A stretch of 64,000 nucleotides of DNA from Nitratireductor alexandrii (GCF_004000215.1 NZ_RBVY01000003.1:230970-294969), one strand, 5' to 3'; positions 17,524 to 27,001 are shown, counted from the first letter of the stretch. Notes: generated from the letters alone by a model not told the origin. Made by a program: numbers and translations.

Positions 17524-19314
17524 ATGATCACCATCGACCGGGCCGATCTCGCCTTTCAACTGCACAACCTGCTCGACACCGCGCGGCTTGCCGAATATCC
17601 GCGTTTCGCCGACTATGACGCCGCCGCGATCGACGGCGTCCTCGACACGGCCGAGCGGATCGCCCTCGACCATTTCCTGCCGCATGCGGCCCTGCTCGAC
17701 GAAAACGAACCCGCCTTTGTCGACGGCAAGGTGGTGATGGACGAGGCCGTCGGCGAAGCGTTGCGGCATTATCGCGTGGCCGGCTTCTTCGGCGCCGCCT
17801 TCGACAACGAATGGGGCGGCATGCAGATGCCGGAAACGGTCCGGCAGGCGGCAGCGTTCATGTTCATGATGGCCAATGTCGGCACGTCGGGCTATCCCTT
17901 CCTGACCGCCGGCGCCGCCAATCTTGTCGCCAGTTTCGGTAGCCGAACGCAAAAGGAACTGTTCCTGCGCCCGATGGTCGAGGGCCGCTTCTTCGGCACG
18001 ATGTGCCTGTCCGAACCGCAGGCCGGCTCCTCGCTCAGCGATATCACCACCGGTGCTGTGCCGGCGGGCGACGGCGAGTACCGAATTAGCGGCCGCAAGA
18101 TGTGGATTTCGGGCGGCGACCACGAGCTCTCCGACAATATCGTCCACATGGTCCTGGCTCGCATCGAGGGCGCGCCGCCCGGCGTTAAAGGCATATCCTT
18201 GTTCATCGTGCCCAAATACCGTCTCGGCCCCGACGGCGCGCCCGGAGAGCGCAACGGCGTGGTCTTGGCCGGTTTGAACCACAAGATGGGGTATCGCGGC
18301 ACCACCAACACGCTGCTTCATTTCGGCGAAGACGAGCCCGCGATCGGCCAACTTCTCGGCGAGCCGCATCGCGGCCTCGCCTATATGTTCCAGATGATGA
18401 ACGAGGCGCGCATCGGCGTCGGCCTCGGTGCGGTGGCCTTGGCTGCGGCGGGATACCGGGCCTCGCTCGCCTACGCCCGCGAGCGCCCGCAGGGACGCCA
18501 TCCCGACAGCAAGGATCCGGCGAGCCCGCCGGTGGCCATCATCGAGCACGCCGACGTCAAGCGCCTGCTTCTGGCCCAGAAAGCGGCCGTCGAAGGGGCG
18601 CTCGCGCTGGTGCTTTATGCCGCCGACCTCGTCGACCGTATCCGCGTGGCCGAGGACAGCCAGGCCCGTCGCGACGACGAACTGCTGCTCGACCTGTTGA
18701 CGCCGCTGGTAAAATCCTGGCCGTCCGAATACTGCCTGGAGGCCAACAAGCATGCCATCCAGGTGCTGGGCGGCTATGGCTATACCCGCGACTATCCTGT
18801 CGAGCGGCTTTATCGCGACAATCGACTCAACCCGATCCATGAGGGCACCCACGGCATCCAGGGCATGGATCTGCTCGGCCGCAAGGTTTCGCAAGCCGGC
18901 GGTGCCGGCGTCAGGACGCTGGCCGAACGCATTATGGAAGACGTCAAGGCCGCGCATGGGCTGGACGGGCTCGCCGGTTTCGCCGAAACGCTCGCCACCC
19001 ATCTTTCCGAGACGGTCACAACCACCGGCACACTTGCGCGAACGGTCGCGGAAAACCCGCGTCTTGGGCTCGCCAACGCAACGATCTATCTCGACATGCT
19101 CGGCCATGTCGTGATCGCCTGGATGTGGTTGAGGCAGGCGATGACCGCTGCAAGCCAACGCGCGAACGGCGACGGCGATCCGGACTTCCTCGACGGCAAG
19201 CTCGCCGCCTGCCGCTATTTCTTCGTGCATGAGCTGCCGGTCGCGCGCGTCAAGCGCGAGCTACTCGACAGTCTCGACGACACGACGCTGACGATGCGAC
19301 CCGCCTGGTTCTGA
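17524..19314 (+). CDS. Acyl-CoA dehydrogenase
   Basis: An FAD-dependent acyl-CoA dehydrogenase, 596 residues, the longer form with an N-terminal extension and a C-terminal domain (FadE/DmdC-like). Seen: CLSEPQAGSSLSDI binding FAD and substrate, KMWISGGDHEL, GLNHKMGYRGTTNT, and the catalytic glutamate in NPIHEGTHGIQGMDLLGRK. The start MITIDRADLAF is preferred because the 43 codons before it are low-complexity and unlike the family. It catalyses the first beta-oxidation step or a related reaction such as methylmercaptopropionyl-CoA oxidation; substrate is not resolved. Convergent with the histidine kinase gene. Confidence 0.93.
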   Translation: MITIDRADLAFQLHNLLDTARLAEYPRFADYDAAAIDGVLDTAERIALDHFLPHAALLDENEPAFVDGKVVMDEAVGEALRHYRVAGFFGAAFDNEWGGMQMPETVRQAAAFMFMMANVGTSGYPFLTAGAANLVASFGSRTQKELFLRPMVEGRFFGTMCLSEPQAGSSLSDITTGAVPAGDGEYRISGRKMWISGGDHELSDNIVHMVLARIEGAPPGVKGISLFIVPKYRLGPDGAPGERNGVVLAGLNHKMGYRGTTNTLLHFGEDEPAIGQLLGEPHRGLAYMFQMMNEARIGVGLGAVALAAAGYRASLAYARERPQGRHPDSKDPASPPVAIIEHADVKRLLLAQKAAVEGALALVLYAADLVDRIRVAEDSQARRDDELLLDLLTPLVKSWPSEYCLEANKHAIQVLGGYGYTRDYPVERLYRDNRLNPIHEGTHGIQGMDLLGRKVSQAGGAGVRTLAERIMEDVKAAHGLDGLAGFAETLATHLSETVTTTGTLARTVAENPRLGLANATIYLDMLGHVVIAWMWLRQAMTAASQRANGDGDPDFLDGKLAACRYFFVHELPVARVKRELLDSLDDTTLTMRPAWF

Positions 19315-19358
19315 GCGGGGCCGGCGGGACGCCCGCAATTGCCTGAGCCCTCTCGGCG

Positions 19359-20606
19359 TCATGCCCGGCGCGGGAAATCCACAACGAACCGAGCGCCGCC
19401 GCCCTGCGGGGTTTCGAGCCGGACGCTTGCGCCATGGTGATGGGCGATCTGGCGCACCAGCGACAGGCCGAGCCCCCAACCGCCCGCCGTCTCGCTGCGC
19501 CCGGCCGGCCGGTAGAACGGCTCGAACACCCGCTCGCTCTCACCCTCGGGAACGCCCTTGCCGCGGTCCTCGACGCTCAACCGGACGAAATCGGGCGTCA
19601 GCGCCACGTTGGCCCTCACCGGCTCGGCGCCGTGGCGCAGCGCGTTCTGCATCAGATTGCGCACCAGCCGGGTGATCAGCCGCGGATCGCCCGTGATCTG
19701 TGCCGGCATACCGCTAACCGGAATTTTCAGGCGCGCGCCCTCTTCCGTAACGAGCGCGAGGAGATCGAGCGTCTGGGGATTGTCGAGTCGCTCGAGATGG
19801 TCGAGCCGGCTTGCCAGCAGGATCTCGTCGACCAGTTCGTCGATCTCGGCCAGATTGCGGACGATTTCCCGCTTGGTCGCCTCCGCCGGCGCCCGCTCGT
19901 AGAGGTCGATCGCCATGCGCAGCCGGGCAAGCGGCGAGCGCAGTTCATGACTGGCATTGGCCAGCAGGCTGCGGTGGGCGGTAATCAGATGCTCGATCTG
20001 GGCTGCGGCCCGATTGAAGCTTTTCGCCACCGCCGCCACCTCGTCGCGACCGCGATCGTCGACGCGCGTCACCAGCGCGCCTTCGCCCCAGGCGTCGACC
20101 CCGCGCCGCAGCCGTTCCAGGCGCCGCGTCAACTGCCGCACCACCGGATAGGCGGCCAGGCCGATAACACCGGCGATCAGCGCCAGATAGGCGATCGGAT
20201 TGCGGCCGGGAGGCCCGAACGGCCGCTCCCTGCGCGCGGCCAGCGCGCGTCCGTCGGGAAGCCGCATGACGAAGACATGCCCGCCGCCGTTTCGCGCGTG
20301 CCGCCCGGGCCGGCCCAGCACAGCGGCATCGATCGGCGCGCCGGCGCGCGCCAGCACAAGACCGTCCCGGTCGAACAGGGTGAGATCGGTGTCGAACGTC
20401 TCGGACAGGCGCGTCAGGGTCGCCGCGATTTCCGCCGGCCGGCCGTCGGCCGGCAGGATCGCCGCCACGAACAGATCGCGCTGGGCGCGCCAGCCGGTGT
20501 CGCGCTCGTCCAAGCCGATACGCACGACAACGGCGCCGACGAGCGCGACCACGGCGAGACTGGTCAGCAGGGTCAGATACATCTTGAGAAAAAGACTGCC
20601 GCGCAT
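19359..20606 (-). CDS. Two-component sensor histidine kinase (EnvZ/CpxA-like)
   Basis: A 415-residue inner-membrane kinase. TM1 (YLTLLTSLAVVALVGAVVV) is followed by a periplasmic loop of about 110 residues and TM2 (PIAYLALIAGVIGLAAYPV). HAMP comes next, then HisKA with the phospho-accepting His in NASHELRSPLARL. HATPase_c has N-box LVRNLMQNALRHG, VEDRGKGVP and GGWGLGLSLV. It is the third gene of an operon with the response regulator (30-base gap) and the Spy-like gene upstream. The layout suggests an envelope-stress or metal signal; the ligand is unknown. Confidence 0.95.
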   Translation of the reverse strand: MRGSLFLKMYLTLLTSLAVVALVGAVVVRIGLDERDTGWRAQRDLFVAAILPADGRPAEIAATLTRLSETFDTDLTLFDRDGLVLARAGAPIDAAVLGRPGRHARNGGGHVFVMRLPDGRALAARRERPFGPPGRNPIAYLALIAGVIGLAAYPVVRQLTRRLERLRRGVDAWGEGALVTRVDDRGRDEVAAVAKSFNRAAAQIEHLITAHRSLLANASHELRSPLARLRMAIDLYERAPAEATKREIVRNLAEIDELVDEILLASRLDHLERLDNPQTLDLLALVTEEGARLKIPVSGMPAQITGDPRLITRLVRNLMQNALRHGAEPVRANVALTPDFVRLSVEDRGKGVPEGESERVFEPFYRPAGRSETAGGWGLGLSLVRQIAHHHGASVRLETPQGGGARFVVDFPRRA

Positions 20607-20636
20607 GAGCCGGTCCCGGTCCAGACAAGGAGAAAG

Positions 20637-21329
20637 CTAGAGATCGTCCTGGTAGCGCGCGAACACATAGCCCGCGCCACGCACCGTGATCAGCCGCCGC
20701 GGATGTTTCGGGTCGGTCTCGATCGCGGCGCGGATGCGCGAAACATGCACGTCGATCGATCGGTCGAACGCCTCGAGTTCCTCGCCGCGCGTCATGTCCA
20801 TGAGCTGGTCGCGCGACAGGGTCCGTCCGGCATTCCTGGCCAGCGCCAGAAGAAGGTCGAACTGATGACTGGTCAGCCTGCACTCGGTCCCGTCGAGCCG
20901 CGCCGCGCGCGAGCCCGGATCGATCTCCAGCCGCCCGAAGCGCAACACACGCTCGCCGCCCGTGCCGCGACGCCGGCGTAGGATCGCCTTGAGCCGGGCG
21001 AGCAATTCGCGCGGGTTGAACGGTTTCGGCAAATAATCGTCCGCGCCGAGTTCGAGCCCGACGATGCGGTCGGTCTCTTCTCCCTTCGCCGTCAACATCA
21101 GCACCGGAACGTCGGAGACCGCGCGGATGCGCCGGCAGGTCTCGAACCCGTCAATATCCGGCAGCATGATGTCGAGAATGACGGCGTCCGGCGCCTGCTT
21201 CTGCAATTCCGACAACCCGTCCGCCGCGCTCGCCGCGCTTCGCACGGCAAATCCGTTCCCGGTCAGATAGTCGGCCAGCATGGCGGACAGGCGGGTATCG
21301 TCGTCGACGATCAGCACCTGTTCCGCCAT
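20637..21329 (-). CDS. OmpR-family response regulator
   Basis: A 230-residue regulator. The receiver domain has VLIVDDDTRLS, the phospho-acceptor Asp in AVILDIMLPDIDG, and the conserved Lys in ADDYLPKPFNPREL. The C-terminal OmpR winged helix has LDGTECRLTSHQFDLLLAL and RSIDVHVSRIRAAIETDPKH. It pairs with the kinase gene 30 bases downstream. The Spy-like gene lies 41 bases upstream in the same direction and is the likely output or accessory sensor component. Confidence 0.96.
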   Translation of the reverse strand: MAEQVLIVDDDTRLSAMLADYLTGNGFAVRSAASAADGLSELQKQAPDAVILDIMLPDIDGFETCRRIRAVSDVPVLMLTAKGEETDRIVGLELGADDYLPKPFNPRELLARLKAILRRRRGTGGERVLRFGRLEIDPGSRAARLDGTECRLTSHQFDLLLALARNAGRTLSRDQLMDMTRGEELEAFDRSIDVHVSRIRAAIETDPKHPRRLITVRGAGYVFARYQDDL

Positions 21330-21370
21330 GCCCAGCCTCCTTTCATGACCACCGGCCCGAAAGCCGTTTG

Positions 21371-21922
21371 TCAGCGGCGATGATGCCTGCCGCGCTTTCC
21401 GATATGCTCGGCGAGCTTGGCGCGCTGCTCCGGCGTCAGCACCTCGGCCGCGTCGAGCAGCGCCGCCGTCATCTTGCGCGAGACCTCGTCCATTGCCTGC
21501 ACCCGCTCGCCCCGCAGCTTTTCAGCCGCCTCGCGGTCGACGGTCGGTGCGCTGATGATATTGACGATATCCTTGCGCGTGTCACGGAATTCGCGGATCA
21601 TCGGCCGCATTTCGGCGCGCGCGGCATCGATGATTTCCCACAATTTGTCCTGCTGCTCGTCCGTGGCGCCAATCTCGTCCAGCATATGGCCCATCCGCCG
21701 CTCCATCATGAAACCGCCCATGCCGCCCATGCGAGCCTTAAGGAACTGGCCGCCCATATGTGCGTCTGCCCCCCCGAAGCCGCCGCCGGCCGCAGCCACA
21801 AGGCCGGTTCCGGCGATCGCCGCCAGGGCCAGCCCGCCCACGACCGCACCGCGCATCCAGCCGCGCGAGCGCGACGACCCGGTGTTGATCGAATCGTCGA
21901 AATGATGCTTGTCGTCCTGCAT
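21371..21922 (-). CDS. Spy/CpxP-like periplasmic protein
   Basis: A 183-residue protein. After a charged N-terminus it has a hydrophobic export segment (VVGGLALAAIAGTGLVAAA), then a Gly/Met-rich stretch. A helical Spy/CpxP-like region follows: DEQQDKLWEIIDAARAEMRP and VLTPEQRAKLAEHIGKRG, an LTxxQ-type motif. Related proteins bind metals, act as periplasmic chaperones or damp a two-component sensor. It is first in the operon with the OmpR-type regulator and kinase, so it is a candidate modulator of that kinase. Confidence 0.85.
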   Translation of the reverse strand: MQDDKHHFDDSINTGSSRSRGWMRGAVVGGLALAAIAGTGLVAAAGGGFGGADAHMGGQFLKARMGGMGGFMMERRMGHMLDEIGATDEQQDKLWEIIDAARAEMRPMIREFRDTRKDIVNIISAPTVDREAAEKLRGERVQAMDEVSRKMTAALLDAAEVLTPEQRAKLAEHIGKRGRHHRR

Positions 21923-22055
21923 GGTCTTGATCCTCTGTTCGGCAGCACCGTCGCTGCGATGGGATCACACTAAGCGGCCAACGTTTCCCGCCTTACCGGT
22001 CAATGTAAAGAAGTGTGAAGCGGTATCGGACCCAAGCGACACCGCGCCTGCTCAC

Positions 22056-22086
22056 GAAAAAAGCCCGGTCGGTGTCCGACCGGGCG
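22056..22086 (-). terminator. Rho-independent terminator of lpdA
   Basis: An 11-base-arm GC hairpin, GCCCGGTCGG-TGT-CCGACCGGGC (22063-22085 on the plus strand). On the minus strand it is followed by TTTTTT. It sits 29 bases after the lpdA stop, a textbook intrinsic terminator. Confidence 0.92.
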
Positions 22087-22114
22087 TCCTTTCGTCGACC
22101 GGAGTTCGGTCGAA

Positions 22115-23521
22115 CTACATATGGATCGGTTTGGCGAAAGTGGCGAGCGCCGCTTCCTTGACCGATTCCGACATGGTCGGATGACCGTGACATGTGCGGG
22201 CCAGATCCTCGGACGAGCCGCCGAACTCCATCAGAACCGCGACTTCCTGGATCAGTTCGCCGGCTCCGAAGCCAACAATATGCGCACCGAGCACGCGGTC
22301 GGTCTTCTTATCGGCGAGGATCTTAACGAATCCGTCGGTTTTCAGCATCGCGCGCGCACGCCCATTGGCGGAGAACGGGAACTTTCCGGCCCGGTAGTCG
22401 ACGCCGGCCTTTTTCAGCTCTTCCTCGGTCTTGCCGATCGAAGCGACTTCGGGACTGGTGTAGACGACGCTCGGAATGACGTCGTAATTCACGTGGCCGG
22501 CCTGGCCGGCGATGATCTCGGCAACCGCAACGCCTTCGTCCTCGGCTTTGTGCGCCAGCATCGGGCCGGCGATCACGTCACCGATCGCGTAGATACCCGG
22601 GATCGAGGTGCGGAAATGACTGTCCGTGCGCACCCGTCCGCGCTCGTCGAGCACGATGCCGGCCTGTTCGCAACCGAGACCCTCGATGAACGGCTTGCGC
22701 CCGGTCGCCACCAGCACGACATCGGCGTCGAGCGTTTCGGCCTCGCCGCCCTTGACGGGCTCGAAGCTGACGGTCGCTCCCTTCTTGGCCTTTTTCACCC
22801 CGGTCACCTTCTGGCCGAGCTTGAAATCGAAGCCCTGCTTGCCGAGCATGCGCTGGAACTGCTTGGCGACCTCGCCGTCCATGCCGCCGAGAATCGTGTC
22901 GAGAAACTCCACCACCGTGACCTTTGCGCCGAGGCGCGCCCAAACCGAACCCAGCTCGAGCCCGATCACGCCGCCGCCGACCACTACCATCGAGGACGGC
23001 ACCTTTTCCAGCGCCAGCGCACCCGTCGACGACACGACCGTCTTTTCGTCGAACTCCAGCTCGACACCGGGAATGCCGGCGACGTCGGAACCGGTGGCGA
23101 TCACGATGTTCTTGGCCTCAACCTCCCTGGTCGCGCCATCGGCGTCGGTCACTTCCAGCTTGCCTTCGCCGATGATCCGGCCGGTGCCGCGCAAGCCGTC
23201 GATCTTGTTCTTCTTGAACAGGAAATCGAGACCCTTGGTGTTCTGGTCCACCGTTTGGGTCTTGTGCGCCATCATCGCCTTGAGATTGAGCTTCGGCTTG
23301 CCGACCTCGACGCCCAGCGCCTCCAGGCCGTGCCCGGCCTCCATGAAGGCTTCAGAGGCGTGCAGCAACGCCTTGGAGGGAATGCAACCGACATTGACGC
23401 AGGTCCCCCCATAGGTCGGGCGCTTTTCCACCACCGCCGTCTTCAGCCCCAGCTGTGCGGCCTTGATGGCGCAGACATATCCGCCCGGCCCGCCCCCGAT
23501 CACGACAACGTCATATGTCAT
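22115..23521 (-). CDS. lpdA: Dihydrolipoyl dehydrogenase (E3)
   Basis: FAD flavoprotein that reoxidises lipoyl groups of 2-oxo acid dehydrogenase complexes. It is 468 residues long. Seen: the FAD loop [20 protein letters not shown], the redox disulfide [17 protein letters not shown], the NAD loop [31 protein letters not shown], and the C-terminal His-Glu pair in [10 protein letters not shown]. Its position at the end of the sucAB block marks it as the E3 serving 2-oxoglutarate dehydrogenase. A strong terminator follows. An SDR remnant lies just upstream. Confidence 0.97.
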   Translation of the reverse strand: MTYDVVVIGGGPGGYVCAIKAAQLGLKTAVVEKRPTYGGTCVNVGCIPSKALLHASEAFMEAGHGLEALGVEVGKPKLNLKAMMAHKTQTVDQNTKGLDFLFKKNKIDGLRGTGRIIGEGKLEVTDADGATREVEAKNIVIATGSDVAGIPGVELEFDEKTVVSSTGALALEKVPSSMVVVGGGVIGLELGSVWARLGAKVTVVEFLDTILGGMDGEVAKQFQRMLGKQGFDFKLGQKVTGVKKAKKGATVSFEPVKGGEAETLDADVVLVATGRKPFIEGLGCEQAGIVLDERGRVRTDSHFRTSIPGIYAIGDVIAGPMLAHKAEDEGVAVAEIIAGQAGHVNYDVIPSVVYTSPEVASIGKTEEELKKAGVDYRAGKFPFSANGRARAMLKTDGFVKILADKKTDRVLGAHIVGFGAGELIQEVAVLMEFGGSSEDLARTCHGHPTMSESVKEAALATFAKPIHM

Positions 23522-23546
23522 GGCTGCTTCCTTTCATTCGGTTCTT

Positions 23547-23660
23547 TCAGCGGCCGCCGCCCAGTTTTGGGATCGCGCCCGTGGTATAGGACGCCTCGTC
23601 GGACAAATGCCAGAGCGCGGCCGATGCAATTTCGTCTGGTCTGCCTTCCCGCTTCATCAC
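23547..23660 (-). pseudogene. Remnant of a short-chain dehydrogenase (C-terminus only)
   Basis: About 37 codons ending in a stop match the very end of SDR oxidoreductases: MKREGRPDEIASAALWHLSD followed by EASYTTGAIPKLGGGR. The typical family tail is GRPEEIA..VLFLASDEASYITG...DGGR. Sequence immediately upstream in any frame shows no Rossmann TGxxxGIG, no Ser-Tyr-Lys triad and no further similarity. An intact SDR gene between odhB and lpdA is, to my recollection, seen in related rhizobia, so this is probably what remains after deletion. Confidence 0.65.
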
Positions 23661-23747
23661 CACGGAGCAGCCCAGTCGTCCGGGGCAGAGTTCTCGGTTG
23701 CCGCGCCGCCGGAACTGACGGGCTGGGCACAAGCACGCTGCCGTCGC

Positions 23748-24299
23748 TCATTCCTGGCACCCGCTGAGCGCGAACACGTCCCACGGAAGCACGCTGACGC
23801 CGTCGGCGCCGTAAATGCGCGAATGGCGGACCGCCGCGCCGAAACCGGGTAGAAGCAACTGTGCGGCCGCCGGCTTGCCGCGCTCCGGCATCGTCGTGAC
23901 AGTGCCGCCGGCGTCGATGCCGTAGATCGGCCCTTCCCAGATCGTGCAGGCCGCCAGCTCCTCGCCGGTGACGTCGCCGTCCGGACATTGGTGCATCGCC
24001 AGACCGTAAGGCCGCGCGCCCGGATCGGTTTGCATCACGATGCCGTCGAGCACGACGCCGTTCTGCGCGAAGGCCAGCTTGAATTCGATCGCGTGCAGAG
24101 CCGCGCCCGGCAGCGCAGGACGAAAATCGATCCCCGCCGACCCTTCACGTTCGGAATAGACGGCCAGTTCCTGCGGACAAGCCGCGCGGGCCTCGGCGTA
24201 CGGAAAGGCCAGCACCGCGAGCGCGGCGACAGCCGCGCGCACCCCGTACCCGTATCGGCCGCGCGCGGGAGCGGGCCGGGCCTGCGCGGCACCCTTCAT
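23748..24299 (-). CDS. Secreted hypothetical protein
   Basis: A 183-residue protein that I do not recognise. It has a cleavable signal (RAAVAALAVLAFPYAEARA, then ACPQELAVYSE). The mature part has cysteines at ACPQ, HQCPDG, AACTIW and the penultimate region (SGCQE), suggesting two disulfides. The start MKGAAQ at 24299 is chosen because the upstream VOC gene ends at 24302. The upstream order is odhB, LysE, VOC, then this gene, all minus strand. No enzymatic motif is visible. Confidence 0.75.
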   Translation of the reverse strand: MKGAAQARPAPARGRYGYGVRAAVAALAVLAFPYAEARAACPQELAVYSEREGSAGIDFRPALPGAALHAIEFKLAFAQNGVVLDGIVMQTDPGARPYGLAMHQCPDGDVTGEELAACTIWEGPIYGIDAGGTVTTMPERGKPAAAQLLLPGFGAAVRHSRIYGADGVSVLPWDVFALSGCQE

Positions 24300-24301
24300 C
24301 G

Positions 24302-24730
24302 CTACCCGCCTTGTTCCAGTGGCGCGTTGAACGACCACACATGGCCGAACGGATCGCGGATCTTGCCGTAGCGGGCGCCCCAGAACTGGTCGTCGACCGG
24401 CAAAACGACCTGCGCGCCCGCCGCCACGGCACGCGCGACAGCGGCGTCGACTTCATCCGGCTTGGCGAGGTTGATGTTGACGGTCGCGCTCGCCCCGCCG
24501 CGCGAGGTCGGCCCCAGCACATCCTTGGAGATTTCGGGAAACTCGTCCTGCAGCATGACTTCCGAGCCGAACATCGACAGGTTGGCATGCAGCACGCGTT
24601 CCCCGTCTTCGGCCATCTGCTCGAACGTCTCCACGGCGCCGAACGCCGCCTCGTAGAAGGCGATCGCCGCCTTGCCGTCCTTGACGCATAAATGAACCTG
24701 GATCGGGGGAATCTCCGGCTCGAAGCCCAT
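24302..24730 (-). CDS. VOC-fold protein, PhnB-like glyoxalase
   Basis: A 142-residue VOC-superfamily protein of the PhnB/DUF1428-like group. It starts with IPPIQVHLCVKDGKAAIAFY and continues EAAFGAVETFEQMAEDGERV, HANLSMFGSEVMLQDEF and the C-terminal FWGARYGKIRDPFGHVWSFN repeat. Two beta-alpha-beta-beta-beta modules are expected, possibly with a metal site. Function is not set by sequence. The stop is two bases before the start of the secreted hypothetical gene, so the pair is coupled. Confidence 0.88.
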   Translation of the reverse strand: MGFEPEIPPIQVHLCVKDGKAAIAFYEAAFGAVETFEQMAEDGERVLHANLSMFGSEVMLQDEFPEISKDVLGPTSRGGASATVNINLAKPDEVDAAVARAVAAGAQVVLPVDDQFWGARYGKIRDPFGHVWSFNAPLEQGG

Positions 24731-24787
24731 ATCAGTTCAGTCCTGTTTGTTGGTCAGCGCCTGCCCCGGACACGCCGGCATCCCGTC

Positions 24788-25408
24788 CTAGCGCTGCGCG
24801 AGCGCAAGCCGCAGGCCGAACCCCGCGAAAGCCAGGGCAACCGTACGCCGCATCCAGCGCAGCGCCGTTTCACTCGTCAGCAGCCTCGCGCCGATCATCG
24901 CCGCGAAACTGCCATAGATGACGAAGACTGCGAAGGTCATCGCCATGAACACCACGCCCAACCCCAGCATTCGGCCGACGGGCGCGGCCGCCGCCGGATC
25001 GATAAACTGCGGCAGGAAGGCGAGAAAAAACACCGACAATTTCGGGTTGAGGATGTTGATCAGAAACCCCGTGCGTACCGTCGCCAGCAGGCCCGGGGCC
25101 GGCCGGCGGCCGCCGTCGAGCCGCATCGGACCGCTTTCCTGGAGCGTGCGCCAGGCCAAATAGAGGAGATAGGCGGCGCCGGCATATTTGAGCACCTGGA
25201 ACAAAACCGCGCTGGTGTGCAGGATCGCGGCCAGGCCAAGCACCGAGGCGAGGATGGCGGGAACGATGCCGAGCGTGCAGCCGAAGGCGGCGGCGATACT
25301 GGCCCGCCGCCCGGCCGAAAGCCCGGTCGCGATCGTATAGACCACGCCGGTGCCCGGCACGAGAATGACGATCAGCGCGGTGATCAGGTACTCGATGCTC
25401 ATCGCCAC
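24788..25408 (-). CDS. LysE/RhtB-family amino-acid exporter
   Basis: A 206-residue inner-membrane protein with about six hydrophobic segments and the LysE signature: EYLITALIVILVPGTGVVYT with the conserved PG(P/T)G, AFGCTLGIVPAILASVLGLA, KYAGAAYLLYLAWRTLQ, and TGFLINILNPKLSVFFLAFL. These export amino acids or related metabolites. It starts 12 bases behind the odhB stop, so it is probably read through from the TCA operon. Substrate unknown. Confidence 0.93.
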   Translation of the reverse strand: MAMSIEYLITALIVILVPGTGVVYTIATGLSAGRRASIAAAFGCTLGIVPAILASVLGLAAILHTSAVLFQVLKYAGAAYLLYLAWRTLQESGPMRLDGGRRPAPGLLATVRTGFLINILNPKLSVFFLAFLPQFIDPAAAAPVGRMLGLGVVFMAMTFAVFVIYGSFAAMIGARLLTSETALRWMRRTVALAFAGFGLRLALAQR

Positions 25409-25420
25409 ACCTCCCGGCGC

Positions 25421-27001
25421 TTAGAGGTCCAGTACCAGCCTTTCCGGATCTTCCAGGCTTTCCTTGACCCGGACCAGGAAGGTGACCGCCTCCTTGCCGT
25501 CGACGATACGATGATCGTAGGACAGCGCAAGATACATCATCGGCCGAATCTTGATTTCACCGCCCACCACCATTGGCCGTTCCTGGATCTTGTGCATGCC
25601 CAGAATGCCCGATTGCGGCGCGTTGAGGATCGGCGTCGACATCAGCGATCCGTAGACGCCGCCGTTGGAAATAGTGAAGGTACCGCCCTGCATGTCGGCG
25701 AGCGCCAGCTTGCCGTCCCGGGCCGCCGCGCCCAGCCGGCCGATCTCCTTCTCGACCTCGGCAATTCCCATCTGGTCGGCATCGCGCACCACCGGCACCA
25801 CAAGCCCCTTGTCGGTGCCGACGGCGACGCCGACGTGACAGAAATTCTTGTAGATGATGTCGGTGCCGTCGATCTCGGCATTCACGGCCGGGATTTCCTT
25901 CAGCGCGTGACAGACCGCCTTGGTGAAGAAACCCATGAAGCCGAGCTTCACGCCGTGCTTCTTTTCGAACAAATCCTTGTAGCGCTTGCGCAGCTCCATC
26001 ACCGCGCCCAGATCGACCTCGTTGAAGGTCGTCAGCATGGCCGCGGTATCCTGCGCTTCCTTCAGGCGACGCGCGATCGTCTGGCGCAGGCGCGTCATCT
26101 TCACGCGTTCCTCGCGCGGTTCATCGGCGTCCGAGGACGGCGCGCGCGCCACTTTCGGCGTCTCCGTTGCCGCGCTCGCCGCCCCGCGGGCCGGTTCGCC
26201 GGCACCCTTGGTGGCCGCGCCGGCGTCCTTGCCGCGCTCAAGCGCCGCCAAAACGTCGGATTTCAGGATCTGGCCTTCCTTGCCCGATCCGGCGATGTCG
26301 CCGGCCTCGAGCTTGTTTTCTTCCATCAGCTTCTGGGCGGCCGGCGCCGGCGGGCGCGAAGATTCCGTGCCGCCACCGCCGTGGCGCGCATCGCGCGCCG
26401 CCGTCGATGCGGACTCGCCGGTCGTCGCCGCGGCGCCTGCCTCGATGCGCGCCAGCAATGCCCCCACTTCGACCTCGTCGCCCTTTTTGACCGCGAGTTC
26501 GCGCAGCACCCCGTCGACCGGCGCCATCACTTCCTGGGCCGCCTTGTCGGTCTCCAGCTCCAGGATCGGCTCATCCGCTTTCACCGCATCGCCGACGGCC
26601 TTGTAGACCTCGCCGACCTGGGCCTCGGTTACGGATTCGCCGGCCGACGGCACGTTGACGTCGACCAGCTTGCCGCTGCTCGGCGAGGGGGCCGCCTCGC
26701 GCCCGCCCTCAGCCGCCTTCGGGCTCTGCTTCTTGTCGTCGTTCTTGGCAGCGGCCGATGCGCCCGCCTCGCCGAGCGTGCCCAAAAGCGCGCCCACCTC
26801 GACGGTCTCGCCTTCCTGAACGGCGATTTCGCTAAGCGTGCCGGCGGCGGGAGCCGGCACCTCCAGGGTCACCTTGTCGGTCTCCAGTTCAACGATCGGC
26901 TCGTCGGCGGCGACTGATTCGCCCACCTTCTTGAACCAGCGGCCGACGGTGGCTTCGGTGACCGATTCACCGAGCGTGGGAACGCGAATTTCGCTTGCCA
27001 T
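25421..27001 (-). CDS. odhB: Dihydrolipoyl succinyltransferase (E2o) with two lipoyl domains
   Basis: Core of the 2-oxoglutarate dehydrogenase complex, 526 residues. Order: lipoyl domain 1 (residues 1-80, lipoyl-Lys in [11 protein letters not shown]), Ala/Pro/Lys linker, lipoyl domain 2 (about 112-190, [11 protein letters not shown]), Ala-rich linker, E3-binding domain ([20 protein letters not shown]), linker, catalytic domain from about 300 with SYDHRIVDG. The usual E2o has one lipoyl domain and about 400-420 residues. The start [13 protein letters not shown] follows sucA by 40 bases. Confidence 0.97.
   Translation of the reverse strand: MASEIRVPTLGESVTEATVGRWFKKVGESVAADEPIVELETDKVTLEVPAPAAGTLSEIAVQEGETVEVGALLGTLGEAGASAAAKNDDKKQSPKAAEGGREAAPSPSSGKLVDVNVPSAGESVTEAQVGEVYKAVGDAVKADEPILELETDKAAQEVMAPVDGVLRELAVKKGDEVEVGALLARIEAGAAATTGESASTAARDARHGGGGTESSRPPAPAAQKLMEENKLEAGDIAGSGKEGQILKSDVLAALERGKDAGAATKGAGEPARGAASAATETPKVARAPSSDADEPREERVKMTRLRQTIARRLKEAQDTAAMLTTFNEVDLGAVMELRKRYKDLFEKKHGVKLGFMGFFTKAVCHALKEIPAVNAEIDGTDIIYKNFCHVGVAVGTDKGLVVPVVRDADQMGIAEVEKEIGRLGAAARDGKLALADMQGGTFTISNGGVYGSLMSTPILNAPQSGILGMHKIQERPMVVGGEIKIRPMMYLALSYDHRIVDGKEAVTFLVRVKESLEDPERLVLDL

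Noticed and set aside
17374-19230. Long minus-strand open frame of about 618 codons
   Set aside because: It lies opposite the acyl-CoA dehydrogenase gene. Its translation is His/Arg/Gly-rich without family motifs, the usual product of high third-position GC on the other strand.
23572-23740. A complete small gene covering the SDR-like tail
   Set aside because: The codons before the SDR match (CPARQFRRRGNRELCPGRLG) are low-complexity and lack export or fold features, so only the SDR-like part is called, as a remnant.
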